Source of the DNA: Batillaria attramentaria
Lineage: Eukaryota > Mollusca > Gastropoda > Batillariidae
Length of the DNA: 64,000 nucleotides
Direction: 5' to 3'
Assembly (NCBI GenBank): GCA_018292915.2
Contig: JACVVK020000092.1
Location: 192,001-256,000 of the forward strand
The notes beneath the pieces were generated by a model. The model saw only the letters and a list, made by a program, of their open reading frames with translations. It searched no databases and was not told the DNA's origin. The position numbers and the translations under genes were made by a program. Each line of letters opens with the position of its first letter. The stretch's first letter is position 1. Positions 1-10,650 of the stretch are shown one piece after another.

Positions 1-170
1 ACACTGAAAAGGGTTGCATGTCTCTCCTCAAAAGCTTTTCATTTTGGCCAGGACTTGTCGTCATTACACTCCCCTTATAACTGCTCATAGCTCAGTTGTC
101 ATCACCATGTTACTCATCGCCTTGCTTGTGGTAGCTTCAAGCCACTCATTTGTCTAAATCATTGTTGCAG

Positions 171-255
171 AGTGTAAGGAACTGATGGAATCGGTCAGCA
201 TTGAAATTCAACAGCTGCAGTTGCCGTGGAAAGAAAAAGAAACAAAGGAAACAGG
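171..255 (+). CDS. KIF28: Kinesin exon a (first in window)
   Basis: The acceptor is ttgttgcag at 162-170 and the donor is gttagt at 256. The exon begins with the last two bases of a split codon. It encodes a charged helical segment (ELMESVSIEIQQLQ) that fits the coiled coil after the motor domain. Confidence 0.7.
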
Positions 256-2650
256 GTTAGTGGAACCAGGAAGTTTTTTTTTTTTTTTTGACCACACTAC
301 GAAGTGATTTGCATGTACATCAGTGACTCGGCTAATAGAGATCACATGTTAGCACAGTGCATTTTTTTCAGTGGTATGGGCTGCACATAATTATTCATTG
401 CTGCACTGGGCCTGCACCCATACTTCCGCCACTCATGCAGAATCTTACCATTTAGTTGCACTTTCAAAGGTTCGCCTTCCAGCCCTGCGACATTATGAGA
501 ATTCAGAAATGAAATGGATAAATTGAGTGCTCTGAGCAGAAGCATACCATACTATTCTGTACCATCCCATACTGTACCACACCACACCACACCACACCAC
601 ACCACACCACACCACACCACACCACACCACACCATACCATGTGGTATACCCCAGAAAATAACACTTTGTTCAAATTATTGCAGTGCCACTTGGTGGTCAA
701 TGACGGTGAAGGTGGAGCGCCCAGAACTGGACTCTCAACCCTATCTTCAGAACGTTGCTGAAGACCCACAGCAGTCCGGCATCATCAAGCATTCCATTCC
801 ACAGGGTTGGTCACTTTCGCCAGACTTCATAGTTTTAGTTTTGGCTCAGTTGGTATAGTTCGCCCGTTAGGGGGTGCAAATGTATACCAGTCAATTCCGT
901 CGATATTTCGCATAAAATAAATTCGTCAAAGTCAACAGCCACGTGACTTCACCTCGCCAGACCCCAGAGTACATTTGCACCTTCTCTCGTGTTGCGTGGA
1001 TACAGTCGCCCCTGGTAGTGGATGACTGGAGTTTATTTGCCCCTCCTGCGCATGACTGGTATACAGTTGCACCCCCTAATGGGCAAACTATACCAACAGA
1101 GCTTTAGTTTGGAATCTTTCAGGGCTTTGTATCATGGGAACCGTAATAGGACAGAAGCCCGTGCTGACTGTAAAAGTATATGACATTTGTGCTGAATATT
1201 GTCAACTGTGGCACAGAAATGATAGGACATACATCTGCCACAGTACAAAAGTAATTGGACATTACAAAAATGAATCCGTCTACGACCAATGATATAAAGC
1301 TCTGGGCTTTGCAGTTTGGCCTGCAAGTGCAGAATACATGTATTTATCTAAGGACCTCCGTAATCATCAGCAAAGTGTGTGTCAAAAACGGCTATTGGTG
1401 AACTGTCTGTAGAGAAAATTTTTAAAACTCCCTAACTTATTTTTCTTGTAGTTGTTGTTTTTGTTGGTGTTGGTGGAGGTGGTGGTGGTGAATTTGTTTT
1501 GTTACTGTTGTCGGAGCAGTAGAGGCATAAGAAGTAATACTTTTGCATTTAATTTGCATTCAAGAGATCATGTTGTTTTCAGGCACACTTCTTCTGGGCA
1601 AGACAGGTACGGACAAGGTTCAGCTGGAACTTGATGGCCTTGGGTAAGCTGACAGCTTGCATTCATCTGTGACTTCTTGCAATTAAGGGTACAGACACTA
1701 GGTTTGCTGCATCACATACATTTTGACTGGCAGTATAGTATCAGTGCAGGGAGCACAGGCACAACCCTGAAGAGTAAGTGCTGACAGTACGATGTTTCCA
1801 GTTATATACATCTGAGAATGTTCCTCTGTAGCTCAGTATGGCTTAGTTGGTATAGTTCGCCCGTTGGGGGGGGGGGGGGGATAAGAAGGTTGGGGGGCAC
1901 TGCACCGCAGTGACGCGGTTTACCAGGAGGAAGCAGCCCGAATTTACCAGAAGGGATAATGAAGTAGTAAAACAGCAGCAACAACAATACAAATACAGTG
2001 ACAAGAGCCTTCAACCCAGGCGACTCTTGTGCAGATTTATATACGGAGCCCTTTTTTTTCTTTTTTTTTTTTCTTTTTTTCACTCGCTCACACATGACTT
2101 GACTCCACAGCATCAAGCCATGGCATGCGATCTTGAACAACACTGGAACCTTCATGACCATTGTTCCATGCAGTGAGCAGGCCATCATTGATGTGAACGG
2201 TCAGAGGATCACCACACCAGTCACTCTTACACATCTTGTAAGTTTGTTTCACATATTGTGCCCATAGTACAGTAGAAACTTTTTTGAGCGACCTTTCACG
2301 GGACCGAGCAAAAACGGTCGTGAACAACAACTGGTCGCCCATACGGCAGTCAGTCACAATGGCGTCCGGACCCGGCCCTGCCCGGCCGGGAGCCGTGCAT
2401 ATCAACCGTAGGGATCATTGCACAATAAGTACAGTGTGCATGCGTGGATTTGACTCAGAAGCAGAGTTTGGTGTTTCTGTGGAGTCTTCCAATAATCAAG
2501 ATTGTGCGGCTTTACCTAAATTTCAGCGACGGAAAACGTAAACAGAGTCGCTTGTGCCACCATGTGTTAACCACTTCCGTTTCATATTGTCGCGCATGCG
2601 GTGTCGTGAACTTGTGTGACGCGTTTAAATTTTACGGCGGGAAACAAGTA

Positions 2651-2690
<40 letters not shown>

Positions 2691-5600
2691 CACACGAGCA
2701 CAGCTTGCATGAACTGAGTGACAACCACGATTCTCATTGCTTCGCTTTATTCAGTCCTCAACACGACAGAAAAACATAAAAAAGCGGGCGCCGTGCCAAC
2801 GGTGCCAGTGCACACACACACACACACACACGACGTACACACACGCGCGCGCGATGACGACGTACGTTGACTCAGTCTGACAAAACATGTCAATCCTCTC
2901 TCTCTCTCTCTCACACACCCCGTGGCACACACACACACACACACACATACACACACACGACGTACGCTGACCTCTGACGTCCTTGCTGAGTTTAGTCCGC
3001 CGCAGCGGCACCCCCTGGGCTCTCTCTTTCACACACACACACACATCGCACGCCGGCACACACAGAAACAGTTTCCGTTTTCTTTATTGTCAAACACAAA
3101 AGCAAGGATTAACAACCACGTCATGGTTATCAAATATCCGCCTTACTTCACACACACACACTAAGACACGCGTTCACACGCACTGACACGCGCGTGATAG
3201 GTGATTGGAGAAAACAATGATCAGTGATTTGACAGGTGTTAGGAACAACGGAACTGACACTTAAACAGGATGAGGTGATCACCACCCGCTTAACTGCAGT
3301 TGTGTTTAGGTGGCGCTAAGCTGTAACGATGCGATAATTGGCCTGTGACTGGTCACGCGTGGACCACGACTTGGCGGCCCGCGGGGTATTGTCAGGGATT
3401 GTGCCGTGGGCGGTCGGCGGTGCTGTCGGCAAGGTGTGAATCCGCGCAGACAAGCCAGGGGTGGTCGCCAGCAAGAGAGGCGGGGGGTCGTTTTGCCAGC
3501 AGAATAGCGGTCTTAAGTCGTGTACTGCAGTTGGTCGGTCTTTGGAGATGCAATAAAGAAGAAAAACCGTCCGTGCCGGGCTAAAACGGTCGTGAACGAA
3601 AAACGGTCGCTCAGTCAAGTGGTCGCTTAGTCAAGTTTCTACTGTACGTACTCTTCATAGCTCTTCTCCCCTCAGGTGGTTTTTTTTTTCTTTTTTTTTC
3701 TTTGTTTTAGTTTGTAGTTTTTGTTTGTTTGTTTTGTTTATTTATCTTTTTGTTTTTGTATATGGTGTGTGTTTGGGGGGGGGGGGGGGGGGGATTTGTT
3801 ATCATCCAGCCCCTTTTGTAAACCATGAACCAGGGGACATCACCGAAGAAACTGGACATGGAAACAAACTGAATGGTCTTATCTCCCTTGTTCCACAGTT
3901 ATATCTGCCAGTGACAACTGCGTCGTTCCACAAGATGATTGAAGAAAAGTGAAAGTGACCTTGCATGTGGAGTATATTTGCAGAGTTTGTTCATAGCTTT
4001 AAAAGTTTAGTTTGTATTGTGTCTGTATTGTTTAATCCAGATACATGTTGATTTTGTAAAAGTTTGGCAATGTGACGTTTGGCATTATGATTGGGCCCCC
4101 CCCCCCCCCCCCCCAAAAAAAAAAAAAAAAAGTTGTTTCTGGTAACCCGACCGACCCTATTCCCCCCCCCCCCCCCCACCCTAAAAAAATTTTTTGGCTG
4201 CTGGAAAAAAAAAAAAAAGAAGAAAAATACAAGCACGACCAGTTTCGGTTTTCATGCGCCTGTCGTCAGGGAAGTCGTGCGCCATCATGGACCCAAGATT
4301 AGAACGAAATATGGTAAGATGGTGTGTTATAATATTAAATGCAGTTTCACAGAGCATCATTTCTTATTAATACCCTGTTTCTTTGTTCTTGGATATGTGT
4401 GTGTGTAGGGGGGGGGGGGGGTGTTAAAAAAAACAAAAAAAAAACCCTACCTACCTACCGTATATTTTTTAGCTATGTTATCAGAAACAACATTTTTTTT
4501 TTTTTTTTTTTTGCCTTGTCTCTTTTTGTGAAAAGGGAGTATTCTGATGCATTTTTGCTTGAAACATTGTTATCTTGGTGCTCATGCATTATCTTGATGT
4601 ATGCTTTTGAAAATACTGATTTGCATACATGTACTTGCTGCATATACTCCTGCCTGATGAAAATCTTCGTCTATCTCAGGATCGGGTAAAACTTGGAGCT
4701 TCGGGACTCTTTGTATACGTTGGATTTCCTTCAGAACGCAGCACAGGCCGACCCTCGAAGTACTCGTACGAAACCTGCCTCACAGAGCTGGCTGAGAAAC
4801 ACCCGCTTGCCAAACAGCTGCAACCACCACCAGACTGCACCGCCAGAATGAAGACAGCAGCCATGATTCTTTTCCAGGAATTCACAGAGCTGCGTGTGGA
4901 AGTTGAAGAGGCCAGCGCCATTGCGTCATTGTTTGGCAAGGTGAAATTTTTGGATTGGTCAGATTTCAGGAAAACACTAGCAGTACCATTCCTGAAGTCG
5001 TCTTGCATGTAACTCACTCAAGCATCAGACTTGCCTCTGTAGTATAGTGGTTCGCACTTCAGACCATGGACCAGGAGACCTGGGTTTCAATCCCAGCCGA
5101 GGCAAGTGGGATTGTACCTATCTAGGATGGCTCCTACCCAGAGCAGGCGTGCTATAAGCCCAATGGAGAGGCTGTTGCTACACAGCCAAGGTTAAACCAC
5201 TCCATGGGTGGCATTTTGGGGGTGCTTCCCTTTGTCTGAGCCCTCCGTGGATTCCACCCATCACCTGGAAGGAATACCACTGGAGCTGGCAAAGAGTTGG
5301 GGCAGCAAAAAAAAAGAAAAAAAAAAGGGCCAAATTTACTATCAGTTGGATAATAAGGAGTATAAATAAGTAAAGTAGATAAGTAAATAAATACAATGGA
5401 AGTAATCATACAGTCATGACTGAGAGTCAGTTGCTTTGTGATATATTAATTCTTCCATAATGTTCACAGTGTACTATCTTGCTGTATTTTTTTCTGCAGA
5501 ACATTGAATATTCACTGAAAGTTCATACAGAAAAGGAGGCTAAACAACTGTGTGTGCTAGTCAGAGACAAAGATGCTGGCAAGGTGAGCTGCTTTTTTTA

Positions 5601-8600
5601 ATATAAAGATTTGGGACTTTGGGGAAGAAAGTTTTTACCTGAACATAACCTAGATGGCCTGAAATCTTAAGTTGATGGTTTTAGTCTTGGCCTGAGTGTC
5701 CTAAAATGTGAACATTTAGGAATATTAATAGGAATAAACAGTACCAAGGGTGGACTTCATTAAAGGGAAATATAAATTAAGGATAAATGTTTGAACTTTC
5801 CGAGTGACCAAAAAATAGATTTCTTATTTTATTTTTATTTTAATTTTTTTTTTTTTTTGGTCTGTCCAGCAGCTGGAGAGACTTGGTGACTAAACATCAT
5901 TGACATACATTTGTGGCATTACTGGATTTTGAACAAAAAAGTGTGTGATAATATTCATTGTACACTTCTGCACTAATGTCAAATTCAAACTGCTCCAAAA
6001 CTCCATGATGTCATAGTTCTTATATACAATATATTCCTATGGTGAATACTTGTAGATGAAGTTCAATAATGCTGATGCTTGACTTTTTCTGTATTTTATC
6101 TCTGTAGGAATCAGTATGGTCAGTTGAGACGTTTGAAAATCGCAAGGTGCGCATGGATGAATATTATGACAGACTGCTCCAGTCAGGACAACAACCACAG
6201 ATAGATGCAAAAAATGATCCTTTCATTTCCAACAAGGATCCGGAAACATTGATTGGCAGGTTTGTGTGTTAAAAACTTTTGTAGTACATGTATTGAGCAA
6301 TGGTGACTGTAGTGAAATGTAACCTTAAATTTTTTTGTGAAATGATGAGACCTGTACACCCTGGTTGTAGGTTTTATGTTTTCATTTTGTCATGTCTTTC
6401 TGGCACAGGCAGTTTCCCTTTTCAGGGATTAAGAAGTATTTTAATCAGTCAGTTGCAATCCATTTTGAAAATGGATATATTTGCATATATCCGTAAGTAT
6501 GCCTTGCAGTGTGACAATGCAAACACAGAAAGTAGTAGAATGTCTTTTTGCTTTGGTGTGAAGCACTCAGATTTACTGCATTCTATTCTCAACATGTACT
6601 TATGGACAGAAATCTTTAAAGGTGCAAGACATTGGCTTCATTCATTTTGTTATTCATTTCAGTCCAGTTACATGCAAAGACACACTTATGTTTTGTGCGT
6701 TGCAGAGGCTGTCTTAAATTACACACCATGGCATACCTGATACCTGTGGATGGACACGTTCCCATACTTGACCAGCAGGGGAGACATGGTGGCATCCTGC
6801 ATGTTTCCATGGCACCCTGCAGCAGCGAAGGGGAGCCACTGACACAGGAGAAGATAACACCCCAAGCCCCGAAAGAGCTGGTTGGAAAACCAGTCTCTGT
6901 GTTGGTGTCTGTGTCAGATTTTGAGGGAATCGTCTGGCCAGTTGTGAATCCTCAACGTGGCATTTACTGCAAGTGAGCACAATTTGTATGGTATAGTATA
7001 GCTGGTCAGCGTTGATGATGATTAAGCCGGTTCGGCCTGTATGCCGGTCTGTTTGAAGTTCAGGCATGGTCACCAAGTAAAAATCTTGCGGCTGGTTCTA
7101 AAAAAGCTGGTCTTCTGACCAGGCCTACACTCCTATGGATACACCTACCTTTTTCAAGAAAATTTGGCCACTTGAATGTGAATCAATATCAGTCAGTGTC
7201 TTAACATGAAAAAGCTTTAGAATAAGTGACTGCTTTTACACAGGTTTATGAAGAAAGTCTGGTGGATGCCACATTTGTTCTATCAGAACACAAACCATTT
7301 TCGGTAAAATTTGGCCACTAGAAGTTTTGAATGTGAATATCTCAATATGGAAAGGTTTTTGAATAAGTGAAAAGTGACTGCTTTTACAGAAGGTTATGAA
7401 AAAAATGTAAACAAAATGCAAGACAAGAAACTGAACTTTTTGCTTTATTGATAGTGCTGTTACATGTAACCTAGCTCAATCTCATATTTATCAATGAATT
7501 TTTGCTTTCATACTGTGCAGGATTTCCATGTATGGACAGTCTGCTCCAGCCATGACAGAGACGTTGTATGGCAAAGCCAGCGGTGTGTTTAACGCTAAGT
7601 TCCAGTTCTCTTTTGACTCAGCTGGTCAAGGGCTCATGGACTTTCTTCTATCAGAGGGCTTACCCATCGAGGTGTGGGGTGTGCAGGGTAAGTGTAGTTG
7701 CGCAGATACCGCTTTGCTGACAAGTTAGTTTGGGGTGACTTTTGCGAGTCATCAACGAGGAGCACATTGTTTGTGTGGGGGACAACCAAGGTTTGACTGT
7801 ACTTTCTGCTCCCCCCCCCCCACCCCCTCCCCCATCTCTTCGCTAGCTCCAGTGGTATTCCTCCCAGGTCATGGATGGACCCTTTTTTTTTTTTCTTTTT
7901 TTTTTTTGGGTGGGGGTGGGGGGGGGGGGAGTCTTTGTGGTAAAAATGAGACATGTACCATTTACATTAGTAATGATGCATTGTGCTTGTTTGCAGTACA
8001 GCCCAGTTCTGGCAGCCAGGCAGGTGACGCAACCCCAGCCTCAGCCCAAGTGCCACCAAAGTCTCAAACTCTGACAGTGCAGCAGGAACACATGCCACCC
8101 TCAGATGTTGTGTCAGACAAAACATGTACTGCTTCACTTGAGAATGCTGAAGATGAAACAAGCAAGAGTAACACTGCAGAGCACAGTGATTGTGCACCAC
8201 AGAGCCTCACAGAACTGTTGGATAATATCAGTCCTGTGAAAGACCAGCTGAAAACTTTGAAACACAAGGGTTGGTTTCTCTATACAGAGACTTACTTGTC
8301 CACATTATGTCTCTGCTCTGTAGTCTCTATCAATCCTGAGACTCAGTTGGTATAGTTCACCCATTAATGGGTGCAAATGTACCACCGGTCATTTGTACCA
8401 AGAGCAAATGCACCCCAGTTGTCCACTCAGCAGGGTGATTGTACCCTGACCTTCAGCCCGGTCAGCTCTCACGATATTTCCCCACTATTGTCATTGAAAT
8501 GTTTGTTTACAGAATACCAAATGGTTACAATTTACCTTGCTTGTAAACATGCATGTTTGTTTTTGTTTTGTGTTTTTTTGTTGGGGGTTGGGGGGGGGGG

Positions 8601-8938
8601 GGGGAACAGGGTTTTTCCTCAAAACAGTTGCCCCTCTTTCAGAACCCATTTCTTATACATGTACATCTTAATTATACATTATCCTTTGTCTGTTAACAGC
8701 CTTATCAAAGCACAGTAGCAAAGGTGATGGTGAAGAAGCTGAAGCGTGGATGGAGTTTGCAGCTGACCTGCAGACTGCGGAAGACCGTCTCAACAAGTCC
8801 ATTGTGACACTTCAAGAGCTCAAGGAACATGCACCGAACCACAGTCACACTTCAAACAGGATCTCAGATGGCCTACACACTGGCCACTCTCACTCAGGAG
8901 GCTCAACAGAAAAATCCAAGGCCTGCATTTTACAGTAA
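171..8938 (+). CDS. KIF28: Kinesin-3 family protein, KIF28-like (3' part, 11 exons; 5' end outside window)
   Basis: Joined exons: 171-255, 684-805, 1583-1643, 2111-2237, 4680-4940, 5500-5583, 6108-6259, 6706-6972, 7521-7687, 7997-8269, 8700-8938. All junctions keep phase and give 611 residues plus TAA at 8936-8938. Visible in order: a short charged segment (CKELMESVSIEIQQLQ) that fits the post-motor coiled coil; an FHA domain (LLLGKTGTDK, GIKPWHAILNNTG, DVNGQ, DRVKLGASGLFVYVGFPSER); a kinesin-3 middle region (ESVWSVETFENRKVRMDEYY, NDPFISNKDPETLIG); a C2-like C-terminal domain (IPVDGHVPILD to GLPIEVWGVQ); then a Ser/Thr-rich tail and a short helix. The FHA plus C-terminal pattern recalls KIF28 more than KIF1/UNC-104, from memory of the family. 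Kinesin-3 proteins move cargo toward microtubule plus ends; KIF28 members are linked to mitochondria. The motor domain is not in the window, so motor activity cannot be judged. Confidence 0.8.
684..805 (+). CDS. KIF28: Kinesin exon b, lead-in to FHA domain
   Basis: The acceptor is tattgcag and the donor is gttggt. It encodes QPYLQNVAEDPQQSGIIKH, the conserved stretch that comes just before the FHA domain in kinesin-3 proteins. Confidence 0.8.
844..1102. mobile_element. Fold-back MITE family 1, copy A
   Basis: Starts GCTCAGTTGGTATAGTTCGC and ends with the inverted form (GCAAACTATACCAACAGAGC). The terminal inverted repeats are about 45-50 bases and imperfect. A second copy lies at 10071-10339, and partial copies at 8341-8440 and 1841-1870. 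Confidence 0.75.
1121..1275 (+). repeat. Dispersed repeat, matches 9044-9180 in inverted orientation
   Basis: Both copies carry ATGGGAAC, ATAGGACA and GACATTTGT blocks in the same order when one is reverse-complemented. Identity is moderate, so these are old copies. Confidence 0.55.
1583..1643 (+). CDS. KIF28: Kinesin exon c, FHA domain start
   Basis: Acceptor gttttcag and donor gtaagc. It encodes GTLLLGKTGTDKVQLELDGL, the first FHA beta strands. A Lys stands where many FHA domains have Arg after the Gly. Confidence 0.8.
1841..1870 (+). repeat. Solo end of MITE family 1
   Basis: GCTTAGTTGGTATAGTTCGC, followed by a G run, matches the first 30 bases of the element at 844. Confidence 0.5.
2111..2237 (+). 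CDS. KIF28: Kinesin exon d, FHA core
   Basis: Acceptor ctccacag and donor gtaagt. It encodes IKPWHAILNNTGTF and DVNGQRITTPVTLTHL, which carry the FHA His and Asn-Gly landmarks. The exon ends in phase 0. Confidence 0.85.
2270..3644 (+). mobile_element. 1,375-bp TIR element flanked by TA, copy 1
   Basis: Begins CAGTAGAAAC and ends GTTTCTACTG, with TA on each side (2268-2269 and 3645-3646), as in Tc1/mariner/pogo-type insertions. The next inner bases (gagcgacc / ggtcgct) extend the inverted repeat. The interior is rich in CA repeats. A second copy of the same length lies inverted at 37267-38641. No transposase was recognised, so it is probably non-autonomous. A shared 85-codon frame lies at 2284-2541. 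Confidence 0.8.
4129..4498. mobile_element. MITE family 2, copy A (TIR GTTGTTTCTGGTAAC)
   Basis: Left end GTTGTTTCTGGTAACCCGAC; the right end carries a diverged inverse (TTATCAGAAACAAC). The interior includes TACAAGCACGACCAGTTTCG and long homopolymers. A clearer copy lies at 17339-17733. Confidence 0.7.
4680..4940 (+). CDS. KIF28: Kinesin exon e, end of FHA and following helix
   Basis: Acceptor ctatctcag. The GTGAAA donor at 4941 is preferred over reading on to the in-frame TAA at 5010, because the next exon (5500) joins in phase 0. It encodes DRVKLGASGLFVYVGFPSER and then an acidic helical region. Confidence 0.8.
5032..5328 (+). mobile_element. tRNA-derived SINE family A, copy 1 (internally deleted)
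   Basis: The head has a Pol III A-box-like (GTAGTATAGTGGTTCGC) and B-box-like (GGGTTTCAATCCC) motif, and the tail ends in poly-A. Compared with the copy at 52001-52511 it lacks about 200 internal bases between GGGGGTGCTTCCCTT and GAGCCCTCCGTGG. Confidence 0.8.
5500..5583 (+). CDS. KIF28: Kinesin exon f
   Basis: 28 codons, phase 0 at both ends, acceptor tttctgcag and donor gtgagc. It encodes a beta-rich segment (NIEYSLKVHTEKEAKQLCVL). Confidence 0.8.
6108..6259 (+). CDS. KIF28: Kinesin exon g
   Basis: Acceptor tctctgtag and donor gtttgt. It encodes ESVWSVETFENRKVRMDEYY and the NDPFISNKDPETLIG motif, which matches the DPF...LLG motif that precedes the C2-like domain in kinesin-3 proteins. Confidence 0.8.
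6706..6972 (+). CDS. KIF28: Kinesin exon h, C2-like domain
   Basis: Acceptor gcgttgcag and donor gtgagc. It encodes MAYLIPVDGHVPILDQQGR and ELVGKPVSVLVSVSDFEGI, a C2-like beta sandwich. Confidence 0.8.
7160..7410 (+). repeat. Imperfect tandem duplication in kinesin intron
   Basis: AATTTGGCCACT...GTGACTGCTTTTACA occurs twice with a period of about 145 bases. Confidence 0.6.
7521..7687 (+). CDS. KIF28: Kinesin exon i, end of C2-like domain
   Basis: Acceptor actgtgcag and donor gtaagt. It encodes FNAKFQFSFDSAGQGLMDFL and LPIEVWGVQ, the typical end of the kinesin-3 C-terminal domain. Confidence 0.8.
7801..7885 (-). mobile_element. SINE family A tail fragment
   Basis: CTCCAGTGGTATTCCTCCCA, GGTCATGGATGG is the reverse complement of the SINE A tail. 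The head is missing, and C-rich and T-rich runs flank it. Confidence 0.55.
7997..8269 (+). CDS. KIF28: Kinesin exon j, low-complexity tail
   Basis: Acceptor tgtttgcag and donor gttggt. It encodes a Gln/Pro/Ser/Thr-rich, probably disordered tail ending in a helix (LTELLDNISPVKDQLKTL). Confidence 0.75.
8341..8440 (+). mobile_element. MITE family 1, partial copy
   Basis: CTCAGTTGGTATAGTTCACC followed by GGGTGCAAATGTACCA matches one end of the element at 844. It sits in the last kinesin intron. Confidence 0.55.
8700..8938 (+). CDS. KIF28: Kinesin terminal exon
   Basis: Acceptor tgttaacag. It encodes an amphipathic helix (EAWMEFAADLQTAEDRLNKS) and a His/Ser-rich end, and stops with TAA at 8936-8938. 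Confidence 0.8.
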
Positions 8939-9043
8939 CAATTGTGTAATGCATGTTTGTCATGTTAGGGCTTTGTGTCCGCGTTGGACATAGCCATAGG
9001 CCATTTTGAAAACTCCTGATTACTTGGCTACCAAGGTGGACGT

Positions 9044-9180
9044 GAGGCATATGTCCTATCATACGTCTTATGTCCTATCACTTCTGCGCAACAGTGGACA
9101 GTATTCATGACAAATGTCCTATATACTGCTCGCTGGGACATTTGTCCTGTTATAGTTCCCATGGATATAAAACCCTGTGA
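9044..9180 (-). repeat. Inverted match to 1121-1275
   Basis: Blocks GTCCTATCA, GACAAATGTCC and GTTCCCAT correspond to the reverse complement of the repeat at 1121. Confidence 0.5.
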
Positions 9181-9665
9181 CGCACATTTTGTTGTTGTTG
9201 TCAGGTTCATAATTATTGAGACTTGAGCTGACACTTGATATCCCATGTTTTTATTTGTGTGGGACTGGTTGAACTGTTATGGAATCACTATCAGTTGAAA
9301 AAAAAAAAAGAAGATGTTGAGATGACTGCCTGGATTTTGACAGCTTGAGGGATATCAGCTGGGAGAGTCCAACGCCAGATGTGTGTGAATGCATACCAGA
9401 TTCCATTTTTGTTCCATCATCATTAACATCTTAAATTCCCTGGAGTAGCAAGGTGTGTGTGTGGGGGGTGGGGGGCGTGGGGGGGGTGGGGCTTTGTGTA
9501 TGCTGGTGTGGCTCAGCCACTGTGATAAAAATGAATGGGCTGGGTGTGGTGGATGGAGTCTGGGGTTTTGTATTGAATGTGGTTAATGTGTGATAATCTT
9601 AAATAGCTTTTTAAAAATTATATATACAGGTACTAATAATACTGCCTATTTTTATTAATCTAATT

Positions 9666-9671
9666 AATAAA
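9666..9671 (+). terminator. Candidate polyadenylation signal AATAAA
   Basis: First good hexamer after the kinesin stop codon, about 730 bases downstream of it, in an AT-rich context. A second hexamer is at 9778-9783. Confidence 0.35.
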
Positions 9672-9754
9672 AATCTTTATTTTAATTGTTTTTATTATCA
9701 ATCATTTTATGTGTATTTTTCATTTGAAATGTATTATTGTTTTGTTCATCCAAC

Positions 9755-9805
9755 ACACCTAAATTTCCCTTTGGGATAATAAAGATGACTGATTGATTGA
9801 TTGAG
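9755..9805 (+). repeat. LINE-like 3' tail with (TTGA)n
   Basis: AAATTTCCCTTTGGGATAAT then AAAG and repeated GATT/TTGA units. A related tail is inverted at 36023-36052. Such tails are common on non-LTR retrotransposon 3' ends; no upstream LINE coding was seen. Confidence 0.45.
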
Positions 9806-10070
9806 ATCAAAGTACATGTACAACTATATCAGTTCTTTGCGCATGCTGTGATAAACAAGATAAAGGTTCAAGTATAAAGCATCATTTTATGGCTTTTTCA
9901 GGGATTTTTTCACATGTTTGTATCGTATATTTCTGGTTGGTTGTTAATGTGACTGCAGTGAATGCTCTTGTATGATCTGTGCACAAGATGGCTCAAGTAA
10001 TTACATAATTTTCATATGTATTCAGACTTGTACTGTGTGCTGAAAATTATTTTTTCAGCGGAATACAAAC

Positions 10071-10339
10071 GCTCAGTTGGTATAATTCGCCCGTTAGGGG
10101 GTGCAAATGTATACCAGTCAGTTCCATCGATATTTCGGCATAAACAGCCGTCCACTAATGGGGGTGACTGTATCCCCGCAAAACGGGAGAGGGTGCAAAT
10201 GTACTCCGGGGACTGGTGAGGTGAAGTCACGTGGCCGCGGACGTCGTTCTACGAATTTACTTTATGCGAAAGATTGACGGAATTGACTGGTATACATTTG
10301 CACCCCCTAATGGGCGAACTATACATGTACCAACTGAGC
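10071..10339. mobile_element. Fold-back MITE family 1, copy B
   Basis: Ends GCTCAGTTGGTATAATTCGC and GCGAACTATACATGTACCAA + CTGAGC form inverted repeats of about 50 bases. The interior (GTGAAGTCACGTGG) is the reverse complement of copy A's interior (CCACGTGACTTCAC), so copy B is inverted relative to copy A. Confidence 0.78.
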
Positions 10340-10650
10340 AATATTAACCAGGATGAAGTACTGGTTTAACTGCAGTGCATCAGTGTATGGCAGCTTGTGT
10401 CTGATCCACTGTCAGTTGTGGAATTGTCTGGACATTGTAATTGTTAATTAACTTTCCTCTGTCGGAAGTATTCTTAGTCTGGTCAGCATTGACCATTGTA
10501 CATGTTGACAACTGAAGCAATATATTATGTGTTTTTATTATGCTCCTTGTGACGCTCAAACAACTTTATCAGATGGATGCAGTTTATATTCCATCTAGCC
10601 GACCTTTTTTCTCCCTGCATAATATTGAAGTGTTTACCTCATATTTTTAT

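Larger units (their letters stand above)
8939..9790 (+). other. Probable 3'UTR of the kinesin gene
   Basis: AT-rich non-coding stretch after the stop. AATAAA hexamers stand at 9666-9671 and 9778-9783. The second lies inside a retroelement-like tail ending in (TTGA)n, so the true cleavage site is uncertain. A fold-back repeat lies at 9044-9180. Confidence 0.45.

Noticed and set aside
2660..3190. Long open frames through CA repeats (poly Thr-His or Cys-Val)
   Set aside because: Open only because dinucleotide repeats lack stops; no family match and no splice logic.
4941..5010. Kinesin ending at the in-frame TAA at 5010 (...KSSCM)
   Set aside because: A good GT donor at 4941 and six further in-phase exons with kinesin-3 character make the short end unlikely; it would be the intron-retention product only.
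5032..5110. Apparent tRNA gene on the plus strand (A and B boxes)
   Set aside because: It has the same flanks, a long non-tRNA body and a poly-A tail as other copies at 44541, 52001 and 57493, so it is a SINE head. No complete cloverleaf with an acceptor stem was found.
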